A DNA stretch of 64,000 nt from JAVKBW01 sp964352715. Its GTDB lineage: Bacteria; Pseudomonadota; Alphaproteobacteria; UBA8366; Aestuariispiraceae. The DNA is taken from the NCBI GenBank assembly GCA_964352715.1, contig CAYGSU010000007.1:14336-78335 (forward strand). The letters run 5' to 3'. Of the stretch, positions 32,578-41,373 are shown one piece after another (the first letter of the stretch is position 1; every line of letters begins with the position of its first letter). The notes beneath the pieces were generated by a model, which did no database searches, was not told the origin of the DNA, and saw only the letters and a program-made list of their open reading frames with translations. The translations under genes and the position numbers were made by a program.

Positions 32578-33885
32578 TTACTGTTCGTCAATCGGCATAT
32601 TCAGCCTGATTGCAATCGACTTGGCATGCGCCTGCAACCCTTCAACATTGGCAAGGGTTACGGCCGCCGGGCCGATTTTTGAAAGACTATCGGAATCGCA
32701 GGCAACAAGCGAGGTCCGCTTCATGAAATCCAGCACGCCAAGACCGCTCGAAAACCGCGCCGACCGCGAAGTCGGCAAAACGTGATTCGGCCCGGCAATG
32801 TAGTCGCCGATCGCTTCCGGTGTGTTGCGACCGAGGAAGATGGCGCCGGCATTGCGTACGCGGTCAGCAAGGGACCGCGGATCAGCGACCGCAAGTTCCA
32901 GATGTTCCGGCGCAATGCGGTCGATCAGCGGCAAGGCCTGGTCGATACCGGATACGACAATGATCGCCCCGTGATCCTGCCAGCTTTTCCGGGCGATGTC
33001 GCGGCGAGGCAATGATGCCAGTTGCCGCTCGACGGCATTCGCCACCTGGTCCGCGAACGCAGCATCATCAGTGATCAGGACGGATTGCGCACTTGTATCG
33101 TGTTCAGCCTGCGACAGCAGATCGATCGCCATCCAGTCAGGATCGTTTTCCGCATCGGCAACAACCAGAATTTCAGACGGGCCCGCGATCATGTCGATGC
33201 CGACAATGCCGAATACCCGTCGTTTCGCCGCCGCGACATAGGCATTGCCCGGCCCGACGATCTTGTCGACCGGGGCGATTGTCGCTGTGCCATAGGCCAG
33301 CGCACCAACCGCCTGCGCACCGCCGATGCGATACACTTCGTCAACGCCTGAAACCCTGGCTGCGGCGAGCACCAGCGGGTTCAGAACACCATCCGGCGAC
33401 GGCACCACCATCACCAGACGATCAACCCCCGCCACCTTGGCCGGTATGGCGTTCATCAGTACTGAACTCGGATAGGCCGCCAGCCCGCCGGGCACATAAA
33501 GCCCGGCCGCTTCCACGGCATTCCAGCGGTAACCGAGCCGAACGCCCTGCTCGTCCGTCCATTCCGCCCCATCCGGCCGCATTTTTGCGTGATAGGCGCG
33601 AATGCGTTCCGCCGCCATCTCCAGCGCCGCCAGCGCCTTCGGGTCACACGCGGATGCAGCGGCATCCAGTTCCGCAGCAGTAACGCGCATGCCGGCGGCT
33701 GTCAGATCCAGCCGGTCGAACTTGTTTGTGTAGTCCAGCACCGCCGCATCACCGCGCGTGCGCACATCCTTCAGAATATCGGCGACAACTGCATCGACAT
33801 CATCCTCCATCTCGCGCTTGGCGATCAGAAATGACGAAAACGCGGCTTTGAAACCAGGGTCGGTCGCATTCAGCCTAAGCGGCAT
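32578..33885 (-). CDS. hisD: Histidinol dehydrogenase
   Basis: Performs the last two NAD-dependent oxidations of histidine synthesis, from histidinol to histidine. 435 residues, normal length. Landmarks: GLYVPGGLAAYPSSVLMN near 127-144, the signature IDMIAGPSEILVVAD near 230 and SQAEHDTSAQ near 260 carrying zinc and base residues (the family Gln/His ligands), with HVLPTSRSARFSSGLGV near 370. The gene starts inside the last 11 bases of hisG, so the two his genes are coupled. Confidence 0.96.
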   Translation of the reverse strand: MPLRLNATDPGFKAAFSSFLIAKREMEDDVDAVVADILKDVRTRGDAAVLDYTNKFDRLDLTAAGMRVTAAELDAAASACDPKALAALEMAAERIRAYHAKMRPDGAEWTDEQGVRLGYRWNAVEAAGLYVPGGLAAYPSSVLMNAIPAKVAGVDRLVMVVPSPDGVLNPLVLAAARVSGVDEVYRIGGAQAVGALAYGTATIAPVDKIVGPGNAYVAAAKRRVFGIVGIDMIAGPSEILVVADAENDPDWMAIDLLSQAEHDTSAQSVLITDDAAFADQVANAVERQLASLPRRDIARKSWQDHGAIIVVSGIDQALPLIDRIAPEHLELAVADPRSLADRVRNAGAIFLGRNTPEAIGDYIAGPNHVLPTSRSARFSSGLGVLDFMKRTSLVACDSDSLSKIGPAAVTLANVEGLQAHAKSIAIRLNMPIDEQ

Positions 33886-34537
33886 TGACGGCCTCCTGGA
33901 ATTTCGTGATCCAGCCGTCGATTTCCTCCGGCCGTGTTTTCAGCGCCGTCCGGTTGACGATCAGGCGGCTGGTGACTTCCGCGATCGTTTCGATTTCAAC
34001 AAGCCCGTTGTCCTTCAGGGTTCGGCCGGTCGAGACGAGGTCGACAATGCGGCGACACAGCCCCATGCCCGGCGCCAGTTCCATCGCGCCGTTCAGCTTG
34101 ATGCATTCGGCCTGCACGCCGCGCGCGGCGAAATACTTGCGGGTCACTTCCGGATACTTCGTGGCGACGCGGATATGGCTCCATTTGGACGGATCGTCGT
34201 CCTCGCTCAGCTCTGCCGGTTCCGCCACCGAGAGGCGACAATGCCCGATTTCCAGATCGACCGGTGCATAGATTTCCGAATAATCGAATTCCATCAGCAC
34301 ATCATTGCCGGCGATCCCCAGATGGGCCGCGCCGAACGCAACGAAAGTCGCCACATCGAAACTGCGGACGCGAACGATGCTGATTTGCGGGTTGTTGGTC
34401 GCGAATTTCAGTTGCCGGGCGTTCTTGTCGTCGAAGGCGGCCTCCGGCACGATTCCGACGCGGTCGAGCATCGGGCGCAATTCATCAAGAATCCGGCCCT
34501 TGGGAACGGCGACAACAAGATTTTCCGTGGTTTTCAT
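33875..34537 (-). CDS. hisG: ATP phosphoribosyltransferase catalytic subunit, short form
   Basis: First step of histidine synthesis, joining ATP and PRPP. ATG 34537 gives 220 residues beginning MKTTENLVVAVPKGRIL. An upstream in-frame start at 34594 would translate a dispersed repeat (34539-34629) and is rejected. The short form lacks the C-terminal regulatory domain and needs HisZ, which is not in this window. The motif EMELAPGMG-like region (NGAMELAPGMGLC, near 140) and VDLVSTGRTLKDNGL near 157 identify PRPP binding. It leads the minus-strand hisG-hisD run. Confidence 0.93.
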   Translation of the reverse strand: MKTTENLVVAVPKGRILDELRPMLDRVGIVPEAAFDDKNARQLKFATNNPQISIVRVRSFDVATFVAFGAAHLGIAGNDVLMEFDYSEIYAPVDLEIGHCRLSVAEPAELSEDDDPSKWSHIRVATKYPEVTRKYFAARGVQAECIKLNGAMELAPGMGLCRRIVDLVSTGRTLKDNGLVEIETIAEVTSRLIVNRTALKTRPEEIDGWITKFQEAVNAA

Positions 34538-34538
34538 C

Positions 34539-34629
34539 GGTAACGCACATTCCATTTGAACCGGCGACAGGACTGACGGAGCGCGTTTTGACATAGAGAC
34601 GCGAAGGATTCCAGAGATTTCCGAGAGCC
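34539..34629. repeat. Dispersed intergenic repeat, copy 1
   Basis: Aligns with 35735-35826 at about 69 of 92 positions by hand, with one single-base gap. Shared blocks include GGTAACGC, ATTCCA, GGACTGA, AGCGCGTTT-GACAT and TCCAG-GATTT. It begins two bases upstream of the hisG start codon, so it covers the hisG leader. Confidence 0.7.
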
Positions 34630-34817
34630 ACCTGCCATCTGCAGCCCGTGGCCAGTCGGGATGCCGTAGTTGCCAGATTTCGAACTGCGTTCACTTTTAC
34701 TAATGCCAAGCCTCAAAAACTATCGTTTGTCGGACCCTGTCAGAGCCGGGATACTTCCCGCCGGTCAATCCGGTACGGCAATGCAGTTAGCCTGCACAGC
34801 ACAAAGGACGATGGAAG

Positions 34818-35666
34818 ATGAAGAGAATTTACGACTTCAGCCGCGCGCCCGCAGAGCGCAACTATACGGTATCGGACCTCAAGGCCCTGAAGGGATCGGG
34901 CAAGAAACTCAGCATGGCAAACCCGGCGGATAGTGACCAGATTGTCGCCTGCGTTGAGGCCGGGATAGACCTGTTGGTCGTCGGCACCGACCAGATGCAG
35001 GATGTACGCCGACTGGCGCCGACCCATTTTACCGGTGCGGGTTCGTCATGGGCCCAGTTCGGATCGGACGACGACATCATAGACCATGCCTATGAAGCCA
35101 TGCGAAACGGCGCCGACATGTACTACACGCTGCGATCCTTCAACGTCATGGAACGCATGGCGCGTGACGGCATTCCCGTTCAAAGCCATATCGGCCTGAT
35201 TCCGACCTTTAGCCATCATTGCGGCGGCCTGCGCGCCTGGGGCCGAACAGCCGACGAAGCCATGCAGATTTTCCAGACGCTGAAGCGCATGGAGGATGTT
35301 GGCGTGTTTGCTGTCGAGGCCGAATGTATCGCCGAGGAAGTTCTCGAGGCTATCAATCTCAAGACCACGATCGTCACCTTTTCACTCGGGTCGGGCATGG
35401 CTGGTGATGCCGTATTTTCCTTCGTTGCCGACGTCTGCGGCGAAGCAAGCGAGGAAGATAAACCGCCCAAGCATGCCTATGCGTTCGGAAATGTCGGTCG
35501 GCTTCACAAGCAGATTCATACTGAACGCGTTGAGGCGCTATCCAAATTCCACAACGAAGTTCACGCGCAGAATTTTCCATACCCGGAAACAAACATTCGC
35601 ATGCATGATGGCGAACGGGACAGGTTTCTTGAAGCACTCGACAAGTGGACACCCGTTCATCAATAA
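34818..35666 (+). CDS. Diverged PanB-like (ketopantoate hydroxymethyltransferase superfamily) protein
   Basis: 282 residues. The C-terminal half aligns with PanB in my reading: IPVQSHIGLIPTF near 118-130 matches its IPVMGHIGLTP, GRTADEAMQIF corresponds to the GKT helix, and VEAECIAEEVLEAI near 174-187 keeps the Glu in the family ECV position. The N-terminal half has diverged: LLVVGTDQMQ replaces the Asp-bearing VGDSLGM, and the VADMPF and VKLEGG metal/substrate segments are not found. It may therefore use another substrate. It stands alone between hisG and tRNA-Thr, flanked by the dispersed repeat; upstream AGGACGATGGAAG-type purines support the start. Confidence 0.6.
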   Translation: MKRIYDFSRAPAERNYTVSDLKALKGSGKKLSMANPADSDQIVACVEAGIDLLVVGTDQMQDVRRLAPTHFTGAGSSWAQFGSDDDIIDHAYEAMRNGADMYYTLRSFNVMERMARDGIPVQSHIGLIPTFSHHCGGLRAWGRTADEAMQIFQTLKRMEDVGVFAVEAECIAEEVLEAINLKTTIVTFSLGSGMAGDAVFSFVADVCGEASEEDKPPKHAYAFGNVGRLHKQIHTERVEALSKFHNEVHAQNFPYPETNIRMHDGERDRFLEALDKWTPVHQ

Positions 35667-35734
35667 ACGCGGCGTTTGTTACCATAGCGCCTTCCGGGCG
35701 GCTGGCCCATATAGCCCAAGGTGTCAGGAGAAAT

Positions 35735-35826
35735 GGTAACGCGGATTCCATAATATACCAGCGACGGGACTGAAGAAGCGCGTTTCGACATCGCAAAGAG
35801 AAAGAGTCCAGCGATTTCGGACAACC
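35735..35826. repeat. Dispersed intergenic repeat, copy 2
   Basis: Second copy of the element at 34539-34629, same orientation, about 69 of 92 positions identical. It fills most of the space between the PanB-like gene and tRNA-Thr. The minus strand of this copy contains short complementary arms GTCC...GGAC. Confidence 0.7.
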
Positions 35827-35878
35827 GAACGTCGCGGCGTCCATGAGAAAGACGCCGCAATGCTTGAATTTGGGAAGC

Positions 35879-35953
<75 letters not shown>

Positions 35954-36028
35954 AGTGCCTGACCGGCGGTCCGTTTCCGCCGAAGCGCGCGCGTTATGCC
36001 ATAGCCTCTGGCCCTGAACAAGCGCTTC

Positions 36029-36835
36029 CTACGGCGATGCCCGAACGGTCATTTCGCGGTAACGCTGGCGTCTCGCCGCCGGAATGTCGGCCGCCGAATA
36101 GAATGTTCCGTCCGAATTCGCACACAGGAAGGTCGACAACACGGAATCGTTCAAATGAAACGGCCTCGCCGTTCTGACGGTCGCGTTCAGCAATTCGGGA
36201 TTCCTGGCCGCAATTTCGGTCAGAAGCGGGTCTGCGGCCAGCGCAAAGGCAGGAAACAGTTCCAGATGCGTGCGCAGCTCGAACCCGTCGCCGCCAAGCC
36301 GGCAATAGGCGGCCGCGACCCTCGCCGTCATTGCAACATCGTCGTCGATCTCGACACAGGCAGAAAGAGTCGCCCCGTCCGATACCGCCTTGCGAAGGTC
36401 AGCAGTATCCGGCCTGGCTTTTGAACTCCAGACCCGCCTGCTCTGCACCACCGTCTGAAACCGGAACTTCCGCAAGCTCGCAATCGGGATCAGGCGAACC
36501 GCCACGGTCTGCTGGCTGAGGGCATCCAGGGTGCTGGTATAGGACAGGATCGCATAGAACGGCCCGACATTGGTGAATCCGAAGGCATTCAGTCCGTAAA
36601 CGCCGTAGCCCGGCGAATGCGACAGGATCGACGGCCCGCTGAAGCCCCAGACCGCGTTGCCCCGGCGCACCACATAGGGCAATGCAATCGCCGTCTGGTA
36701 AGGCGGCTGGCGTTCATCGAAGGTCTCGATGGCGTGGTCCGGTTCAAGATGGGCGACAAGCGATGCGCCGGCGCGAACCTGCTCCATCGCCGTGTCCGAT
36801 AGGTTGATATTCAAATCTGTCGTCTGGTTTGTCAT
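36029..36835 (-). CDS. Conserved-looking hypothetical protein
   Basis: 268 residues from ATG 36835 (an in-frame ATG at 36844 is also possible). No signal peptide or membrane helix is evident. The sequence is mixed alpha/beta with an Ala/Asp-rich N-terminus and segments such as GFSGPSILSHSPGYGVYGLN near 65-85 and DGTFYSAADIPAARRQRYRE near the end. I do not recognise a family. It stands alone, divergent from the small gene at 37031, and the region before its start carries a terminator-like hairpin on the opposite strand. Confidence 0.55.
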   Translation of the reverse strand: MTNQTTDLNINLSDTAMEQVRAGASLVAHLEPDHAIETFDERQPPYQTAIALPYVVRRGNAVWGFSGPSILSHSPGYGVYGLNAFGFTNVGPFYAILSYTSTLDALSQQTVAVRLIPIASLRKFRFQTVVQSRRVWSSKARPDTADLRKAVSDGATLSACVEIDDDVAMTARVAAAYCRLGGDGFELRTHLELFPAFALAADPLLTEIAARNPELLNATVRTARPFHLNDSVLSTFLCANSDGTFYSAADIPAARRQRYREMTVRASP

Positions 36836-36888
36836 GGCCAACATCTAAGCCTGCTTCGAGGCGATTCGCCAACTCTGTATTCGGAACG

Positions 36889-36928
36889 CCGGACACAGCC
36901 GCCAGGAAATCCGGTGTCCGGCTTTTTC
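36889..36928 (+). terminator. Rho-independent terminator without an obvious upstream gene
   Basis: GCCGGACAC (36889-36897) and GTGTCCGGC (36915-36923) form a perfect nine-pair stem with a 17-base loop, followed by TTTTT (36924-36928). It reads on the plus strand, yet the nearest plus-strand gene ends at 35666 with a minus-strand tRNA and gene in between. Confidence 0.65.
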
Positions 36929-37030
36929 CGCGTTGTTTCACAAAGGCTTGGCTCTTGCCGTTCCGGATTCGGCAACACGGGTTGAGCGACCAATCCAACC
37001 GCGCCATGCTGCGGCCTGGAGCAAGAAACG

Positions 37031-37207
37031 ATGGCGACTAAAAAACCTGACCCGTCTTCCGGGGCTGCCCGGTCGAAAGCCGAAAGAGCCGAGCGTCTGG
37101 CCGCCCAGTTGCGCGCCAACCTCAAGAAGCGAAAGGCCCAGACACGTGACCGGATCGACAAGCAGGTTTCGCCGTCGCGCGACGATGGGGAATCGGGGCA
37201 ATCTTGA
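37031..37207 (+). CDS. Small basic hypothetical protein (58 aa)
   Basis: ATG 37031 to TGA 37205-37207. The 58 residues form one likely basic helix, SKAERAERLAAQLRANLKKR (about 14-33), then an Arg/Asp-rich tail. I recall very similar short Arg/Ala-rich proteins encoded near murA in other alphaproteobacteria. It sits 109 bases before dcd on the same strand. Function unknown, perhaps nucleic-acid binding by charge only. Confidence 0.6.
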   Translation: MATKKPDPSSGAARSKAERAERLAAQLRANLKKRKAQTRDRIDKQVSPSRDDGESGQS

Positions 37208-37316
37208 CGCCGTTGCCGCAAAAACCCCATCCGACAGGCTTAGAAACACCACGTTTTACGATTTGATTAGGGATGTCCCGGTCAACCAATCCAGTTTTGA
37301 AGAATAGGGTAACTGA

Positions 37317-37871
37317 ATGTCGATATTTCCGGATCATTGGATAAGAGAACGGGCACTGAAGGACAGAATGATCGATCCTTACGAAGACGGGCAGCGTCGG
37401 GAAGGAAAGATTTCGTATGGCGTATCTTCCTACGGGTACGACGCCCGGGTTTCCAACGAATTCAGGATTTTCACGAATGTCGATAACGCCATCGTCGATC
37501 CGAAGGAATTTTCGGATCACAGCTTTGTCGAGCGCACGGCCGATGTCTGCGTCATTCCGCCGAATTCGTTTGCGCTGGCGCGCACGGTGGAATACTTCCG
37601 CATCCCGCGTGACGTGCTCGTCATCTGCCTTGGCAAGTCGACCTACGCCCGCTGCGGCATCATTGTGAACGTCACGCCGCTGGAACCGGAATGGGAAGGC
37701 CATGTAACGCTGGAGTTTTCCAACACGACGCCGTTGCCGGCCAAGATCTACGCCAATGAAGGCGCGTGCCAGTTTCTGTTCCTCAAGGGCGACAGCCCCT
37801 GCGATATTTCCTATGCGGACCGGGCCGGCAAGTATATGGGCCAGACCGGCGTCACCCTTCCGAAATTGTAA
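37317..37871 (+). CDS. dcd: dCTP deaminase
   Basis: Converts dCTP to dUTP, feeding dTTP synthesis. 184 residues, the usual trimeric-dUTPase-fold size. Motifs: ISYGVSSYGYDARVS near 32-46, the catalytic region CLGKSTYARCGIIVNVTPLEPEW near 103-125 in part (with Ser/Arg and Glu of the active site), and QFLFLKGD near 153. It is the first clearly housekeeping gene of a plus-strand run continuing into murA, 112 bases on. Confidence 0.95.
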   Translation: MSIFPDHWIRERALKDRMIDPYEDGQRREGKISYGVSSYGYDARVSNEFRIFTNVDNAIVDPKEFSDHSFVERTADVCVIPPNSFALARTVEYFRIPRDVLVICLGKSTYARCGIIVNVTPLEPEWEGHVTLEFSNTTPLPAKIYANEGACQFLFLKGDSPCDISYADRAGKYMGQTGVTLPKL

Positions 37872-37983
37872 TCTTCCGATAATCGAGGCCTGAATGCCCC
37901 CTGACGACAGCAGTGCAACAAACCGCTTGGACCGTATTGAACGCGACCTCTACACTGAGCGGGTAGCACAAGAAAGAACTGGT

Positions 37984-39267
37984 ATGGACCGAATAAAGAT
38001 CAGGGGCGGCATTCCGCTCAAGGGAACGATCCACGTCGCCGGTGCGAAAAACGCCGCGTTGCCGCTGATGGCCGCAAGCCTGCTGACCGATCAGCCGCTG
38101 ACGCTGACGAACATTCCGTCGCTGGCGGATATCGACGGACTGACGAACCTGCTGGTGCAGCATGGCGTGACCGTCACGTTGCGCGGGGCCGGCACCACAG
38201 CCTCACTCGGTCAGGGCCGCGCCGTGACCTACGCGGCGGAGACCATCACCTCAACCACGGCTCCGTATGACCTGGTCCGCAAGATGCGGGCGAGCGTGCT
38301 GGTGCTCGGGCCCTTGCTCGCACGGTGCGGTGTGGCGACTGTCTCGCTGCCCGGCGGTTGCGCCATCGGCACAAGGCCGGTCGATCTGCACCTGAAAGGC
38401 CTGCAGGCGCTGGGGGCGGAAATCGAACTCGAGCAGGGATACGTGGTTGCGAAAGCGCCCAAGGGGCTGCGGGGCGGCGAGGTGATTTTCCCGGCGGTTT
38501 CGGTCGGGGCAACGGAAAACCTGCTGATGGCGGCAGCGCTGGCCAAGGGCGAGACGCAACTGGTGAATGCCGCCCGCGAGCCTGAAGTGGTCGATCTGGC
38601 CGAATGCCTGATCGCCATGGGCGCGAAGATCGATGGCGTCGGCACCGACCGGCTGACCATCCAGGGTGTCGACACGCTGAACGGCGCAACCCATGAAATC
38701 GTTTCTGACCGCATTGAAACCGGCACCTACATGATGGCGGCAGCCGCGACACGCGGCGATGTCGAGCTGATCGGTGCGAAGGCAGGCATCCTCAATTCCG
38801 TCATCGAACATCTTCAGGAATCCGGCGTAACAATCACGCCGACGGCTGCAGGGCTTCGGGTGGCAGCCGATAATCTGCGCGGCATCGATGTGATGACCGA
38901 ACCCTATCCGGGCTTTCCGACCGATCTTCAGGCCCAGATCATGGCAATGCTCGCCACGGCCGACGGCGCGTCGATGGTGACCGAGACGATTTTCGAAAAC
39001 CGCTTCATGCATGTGCCGGAACTGATGCGGATGGGTGCGAACATCAATCTGCATGGCCGGTCGGCGATGGTACGCGGCGTCAGGCACCTGACCGGCGCCG
39101 AAGTGATGGCGACTGACCTGCGAGCGAGCGTATCGCTCGTTATCGCGGGGCTTGCGGCAACCGGTGAAACAACAGTAAACCGGGTGTATCATCTGGATCG
39201 CGGCTATGAACGCGTTGAAGAAAAACTTGCTGCCTGCGGCGCGGATATCGAACGGCTGAGCGGTTAA
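37984..39267 (+). CDS. murA: UDP-N-acetylglucosamine 1-carboxyvinyltransferase
   Basis: First committed peptidoglycan step, adding enolpyruvate to UDP-GlcNAc; fosfomycin target. ATG 37984 gives 427 residues beginning MDRIKIRGGIPLKG. The catalytic Cys126 is present in PGGCAIGTRPVDLH (equivalent to E. coli Cys115), so the fosfomycin-sensitive form is encoded. Other landmarks: VAGAKNAALPLMAA near 18 and YPGFPTDLQAQ near 305. The frame is open from 37894, but the extra 30 residues are not family-like. DUF2948 follows 36 bases downstream. Confidence 0.96.
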   Translation: MDRIKIRGGIPLKGTIHVAGAKNAALPLMAASLLTDQPLTLTNIPSLADIDGLTNLLVQHGVTVTLRGAGTTASLGQGRAVTYAAETITSTTAPYDLVRKMRASVLVLGPLLARCGVATVSLPGGCAIGTRPVDLHLKGLQALGAEIELEQGYVVAKAPKGLRGGEVIFPAVSVGATENLLMAAALAKGETQLVNAAREPEVVDLAECLIAMGAKIDGVGTDRLTIQGVDTLNGATHEIVSDRIETGTYMMAAAATRGDVELIGAKAGILNSVIEHLQESGVTITPTAAGLRVAADNLRGIDVMTEPYPGFPTDLQAQIMAMLATADGASMVTETIFENRFMHVPELMRMGANINLHGRSAMVRGVRHLTGAEVMATDLRASVSLVIAGLAATGETTVNRVYHLDRGYERVEEKLAACGADIERLSG

Positions 39268-39303
39268 ACGAGAGGCTGACTAGCGTGCAGAGCGGATCGA
39301 ACA

Positions 39304-39756
39304 ATGTCGGATAGCCAGCAAACAACCCTTTCGCTTCATGCACGGGATCTTGATGATCTGTCCGTTGTATCATCCATGGTGCAGGATGCCCTTCTGCCGA
39401 TCGGCGATTTCAGTTTTCTGCGCGATGAGGGCCGTTTTATTATGGCGATCAACCGCTTCCAGTGGGAATCGGCAAAAGGCGATGGACCCTTTTTCCGCGT
39501 TCATTCCGGGCTGCGCTTCGATCACGTTCACAGTGTGCAATTCAAAAAGATAGACAGAGAGCAAAAAAAGCAGATTCTATCGCTGCTGGCGGTCGCCTGG
39601 GCCGAGGGCGAAGACGGCGAGCCGGACCAGGTGGTTCTGCAGTTCGCGGGCGGCCCGGCGGTTCGCCTCAAGGTCGGCGAATTGAATTGTACGCTTCAGG
39701 ATCTGGGTGAACCTTGGCCGACGCAGTGGAAACCAGGGCATGAAACAAAAGAGTAA
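39304..39756 (+). CDS. DUF2948 family protein
   Basis: 150 residues, matching the alphaproteobacterial DUF2948 pattern: LHARDLDDLSVVSSMVQDAL at 11-30, MAINRFQWE near 50, FDHVHSVQFKKID near 72-84 and the closing LKVGELNCTLQDLGEPWPT. Function unknown. Its murA-proximal position is a known synteny in this class. The Rieske gene starts six bases after its stop, so murA, DUF2948 and the oxygenase may share a transcript. Confidence 0.85.
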   Translation: MSDSQQTTLSLHARDLDDLSVVSSMVQDALLPIGDFSFLRDEGRFIMAINRFQWESAKGDGPFFRVHSGLRFDHVHSVQFKKIDREQKKQILSLLAVAWAEGEDGEPDQVVLQFAGGPAVRLKVGELNCTLQDLGEPWPTQWKPGHETKE

Positions 39757-39762
39757 ACGAAC

Positions 39763-40938
39763 ATGACAGAGCATCAGACATTTGACCGAAATGATGACTA
39801 TCGGTCGCTGAAAAAGCCGGAGCCAAGTTTGCCGGGATCCTGGTATTACGACCCGGCTGTATTCAAAGCCGAAATGGATCGCATCTTCAAACAGGAATGG
39901 CTGTATGTGTGCCATACCAGCGCGCTGCCGAAGCCGCTGTCCTACCGTACCTTTCAGATCGGCGATCAGCCCGTTTTCGTTCTGCGCGATTCCGATGGCG
40001 AGTTGAAGGCATTCTACAACACCTGCCGGCATCGCGGTTCCATTTTGCTGACCGAGGAATCGGGCCAGTTGACCTCCAAGGCGATCATCTGCCCGTATCA
40101 CCAATGGTGCTATCACAGCGACAATGGCCGACTGGTGAAAACATCGTCGTTTGCCGATCCGGCCGGTTTCGAGAAGTCCGACTACGGGCTCTATCCCATC
40201 GCTGTGCGGGAATGGCGCGGCTGCATCATGGTCAACCTGAACACCGACGCGCCCTGGGATATCGAGGAAATCTTTTTCCGGTCGTCTGGTGAAGTTGCGA
40301 ACTATCCGCTGGAGGATATGGTTGTCGGCCATGTCTGGCGCAAAGAGATGGCCTGTAACTGGAAGTCTTTCTGGGAAAACTTCAACGAATGCCTGCACTG
40401 CCCGAACGTTCATCCTGAACTCGTCGATCTGGTTCCCTTGTACGGGCGACGTATTGTTGATCCACGGGACGTCCCGGGATGGCAGGATCACGAAGCAGAC
40501 AGCGATCCGAAATACCGCGGAGGCCTGCGCAGCAATGCTGAAACCTGGTCTCTGGACGGACTGGCCCAAGGGCATATCATCTCGACATTGACCGAAGCGG
40601 ACAGACAGCGCGGTCAGATTTATACGGTCAGCCTGCCCACGATGTTCATCGGGGCCTATTCGGACCATGTCAGGATTGTGCGGCTGATGCCGACTGGCCC
40701 TGAAACGACGGAACTGGTCTCTGAATGGCTGTTCACGCCTGAAACCCTGAACGCTGATGACTACGACATCAACAATGTCGTGGAATTTGCGAAAATCGTC
40801 ATGGATCAGGACCTGAAAGCGTGCGAACTGAATCAGCGCGGTCTGCATTCAGCGCGTTTCGAGCAGGGCGTGCTGATGCCCGAGGAATACTATTTAAAGG
40901 GCTTCCAGGACTGGGTGCGCAAGGCGCTGGACAGCTGA
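39763..40938 (+). CDS. Rieske-type aromatic ring-hydroxylating oxygenase, alpha subunit family
   Basis: 391 residues. The N-terminal Rieske [2Fe-2S] domain has Cys88-x-His90 and Cys110-x2-His113 (NTCRHRG and CPYHQWCYH). The C-terminal catalytic domain carries the mononuclear-iron motif NECLHCPNVH (His212, His217). Homologues include oxygenases for aromatics and for quaternary amines such as glycine betaine or carnitine; the form with CPNVHPEL resembles the latter group, which is inference. No ferredoxin reductase partner or small subunit adjoins it. Proximity to amine-catabolism genes three kilobases on is only suggestive. Confidence 0.82.
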   Translation: MTEHQTFDRNDDYRSLKKPEPSLPGSWYYDPAVFKAEMDRIFKQEWLYVCHTSALPKPLSYRTFQIGDQPVFVLRDSDGELKAFYNTCRHRGSILLTEESGQLTSKAIICPYHQWCYHSDNGRLVKTSSFADPAGFEKSDYGLYPIAVREWRGCIMVNLNTDAPWDIEEIFFRSSGEVANYPLEDMVVGHVWRKEMACNWKSFWENFNECLHCPNVHPELVDLVPLYGRRIVDPRDVPGWQDHEADSDPKYRGGLRSNAETWSLDGLAQGHIISTLTEADRQRGQIYTVSLPTMFIGAYSDHVRIVRLMPTGPETTELVSEWLFTPETLNADDYDINNVVEFAKIVMDQDLKACELNQRGLHSARFEQGVLMPEEYYLKGFQDWVRKALDS

Positions 40939-40964
40939 ACGAAACACGTGAAGGAAAGTGAAGT

Positions 40965-41345
40965 ATGGCAGATATCGACCGAGCAGCACTGATCGAACAG
41001 CTCAATGCGTTGACCGATGAGGACGATGCAAAGGCGCTTGCCGCCGGCCGCGAGGCGGCCCGCATCGTAGAGTCGTCCGGTCTTGACTGGAACGATGTGC
41101 TGTTTCCGGTCGCAGCGAATGATTCCGATGCTGACGACGATGTAACGATCCGTCCGGCGGTCGATCTGTCCGACCTGCCGGAAGATGAAGCCGGGCAGGT
41201 TGAGATGCTTCTTGCACGCGACGATCTGAACGAAGATACGCGTGACGATCTGGAAACCTTCAAGCAGGACATCGCAAACGGTGCTCTTGCGGAAGAAGAC
41301 CGGCAGTATCTTCGCGCCCTTCTGGCGCGCCTGGGAACGTCCTGA
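40965..41345 (+). CDS. Acidic hypothetical protein (126 aa)
   Basis: 126 residues, strongly acidic (Asp/Glu-rich throughout) and probably helical, with an N-terminal helix AALIEQLNALTDEDDAKALA near 7-26 and a leucine-rich C-terminus. No signal peptide or domain recognised. A GGAAAG sequence about nine bases upstream supports the start, and it follows the Rieske gene by 26 bases, so co-transcription is likely. Confidence 0.6.
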   Translation: MADIDRAALIEQLNALTDEDDAKALAAGREAARIVESSGLDWNDVLFPVAANDSDADDDVTIRPAVDLSDLPEDEAGQVEMLLARDDLNEDTRDDLETFKQDIANGALAEEDRQYLRALLARLGTS

Positions 41346-41373
41346 ATGAGATCTGATGCCGGGGCAACTGGCG

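Noticed and set aside
39577..40848. A minus-strand open frame of 423 codons over the Rieske gene
   Set aside because: Antisense shadow of a gene with intact iron-binding motifs.
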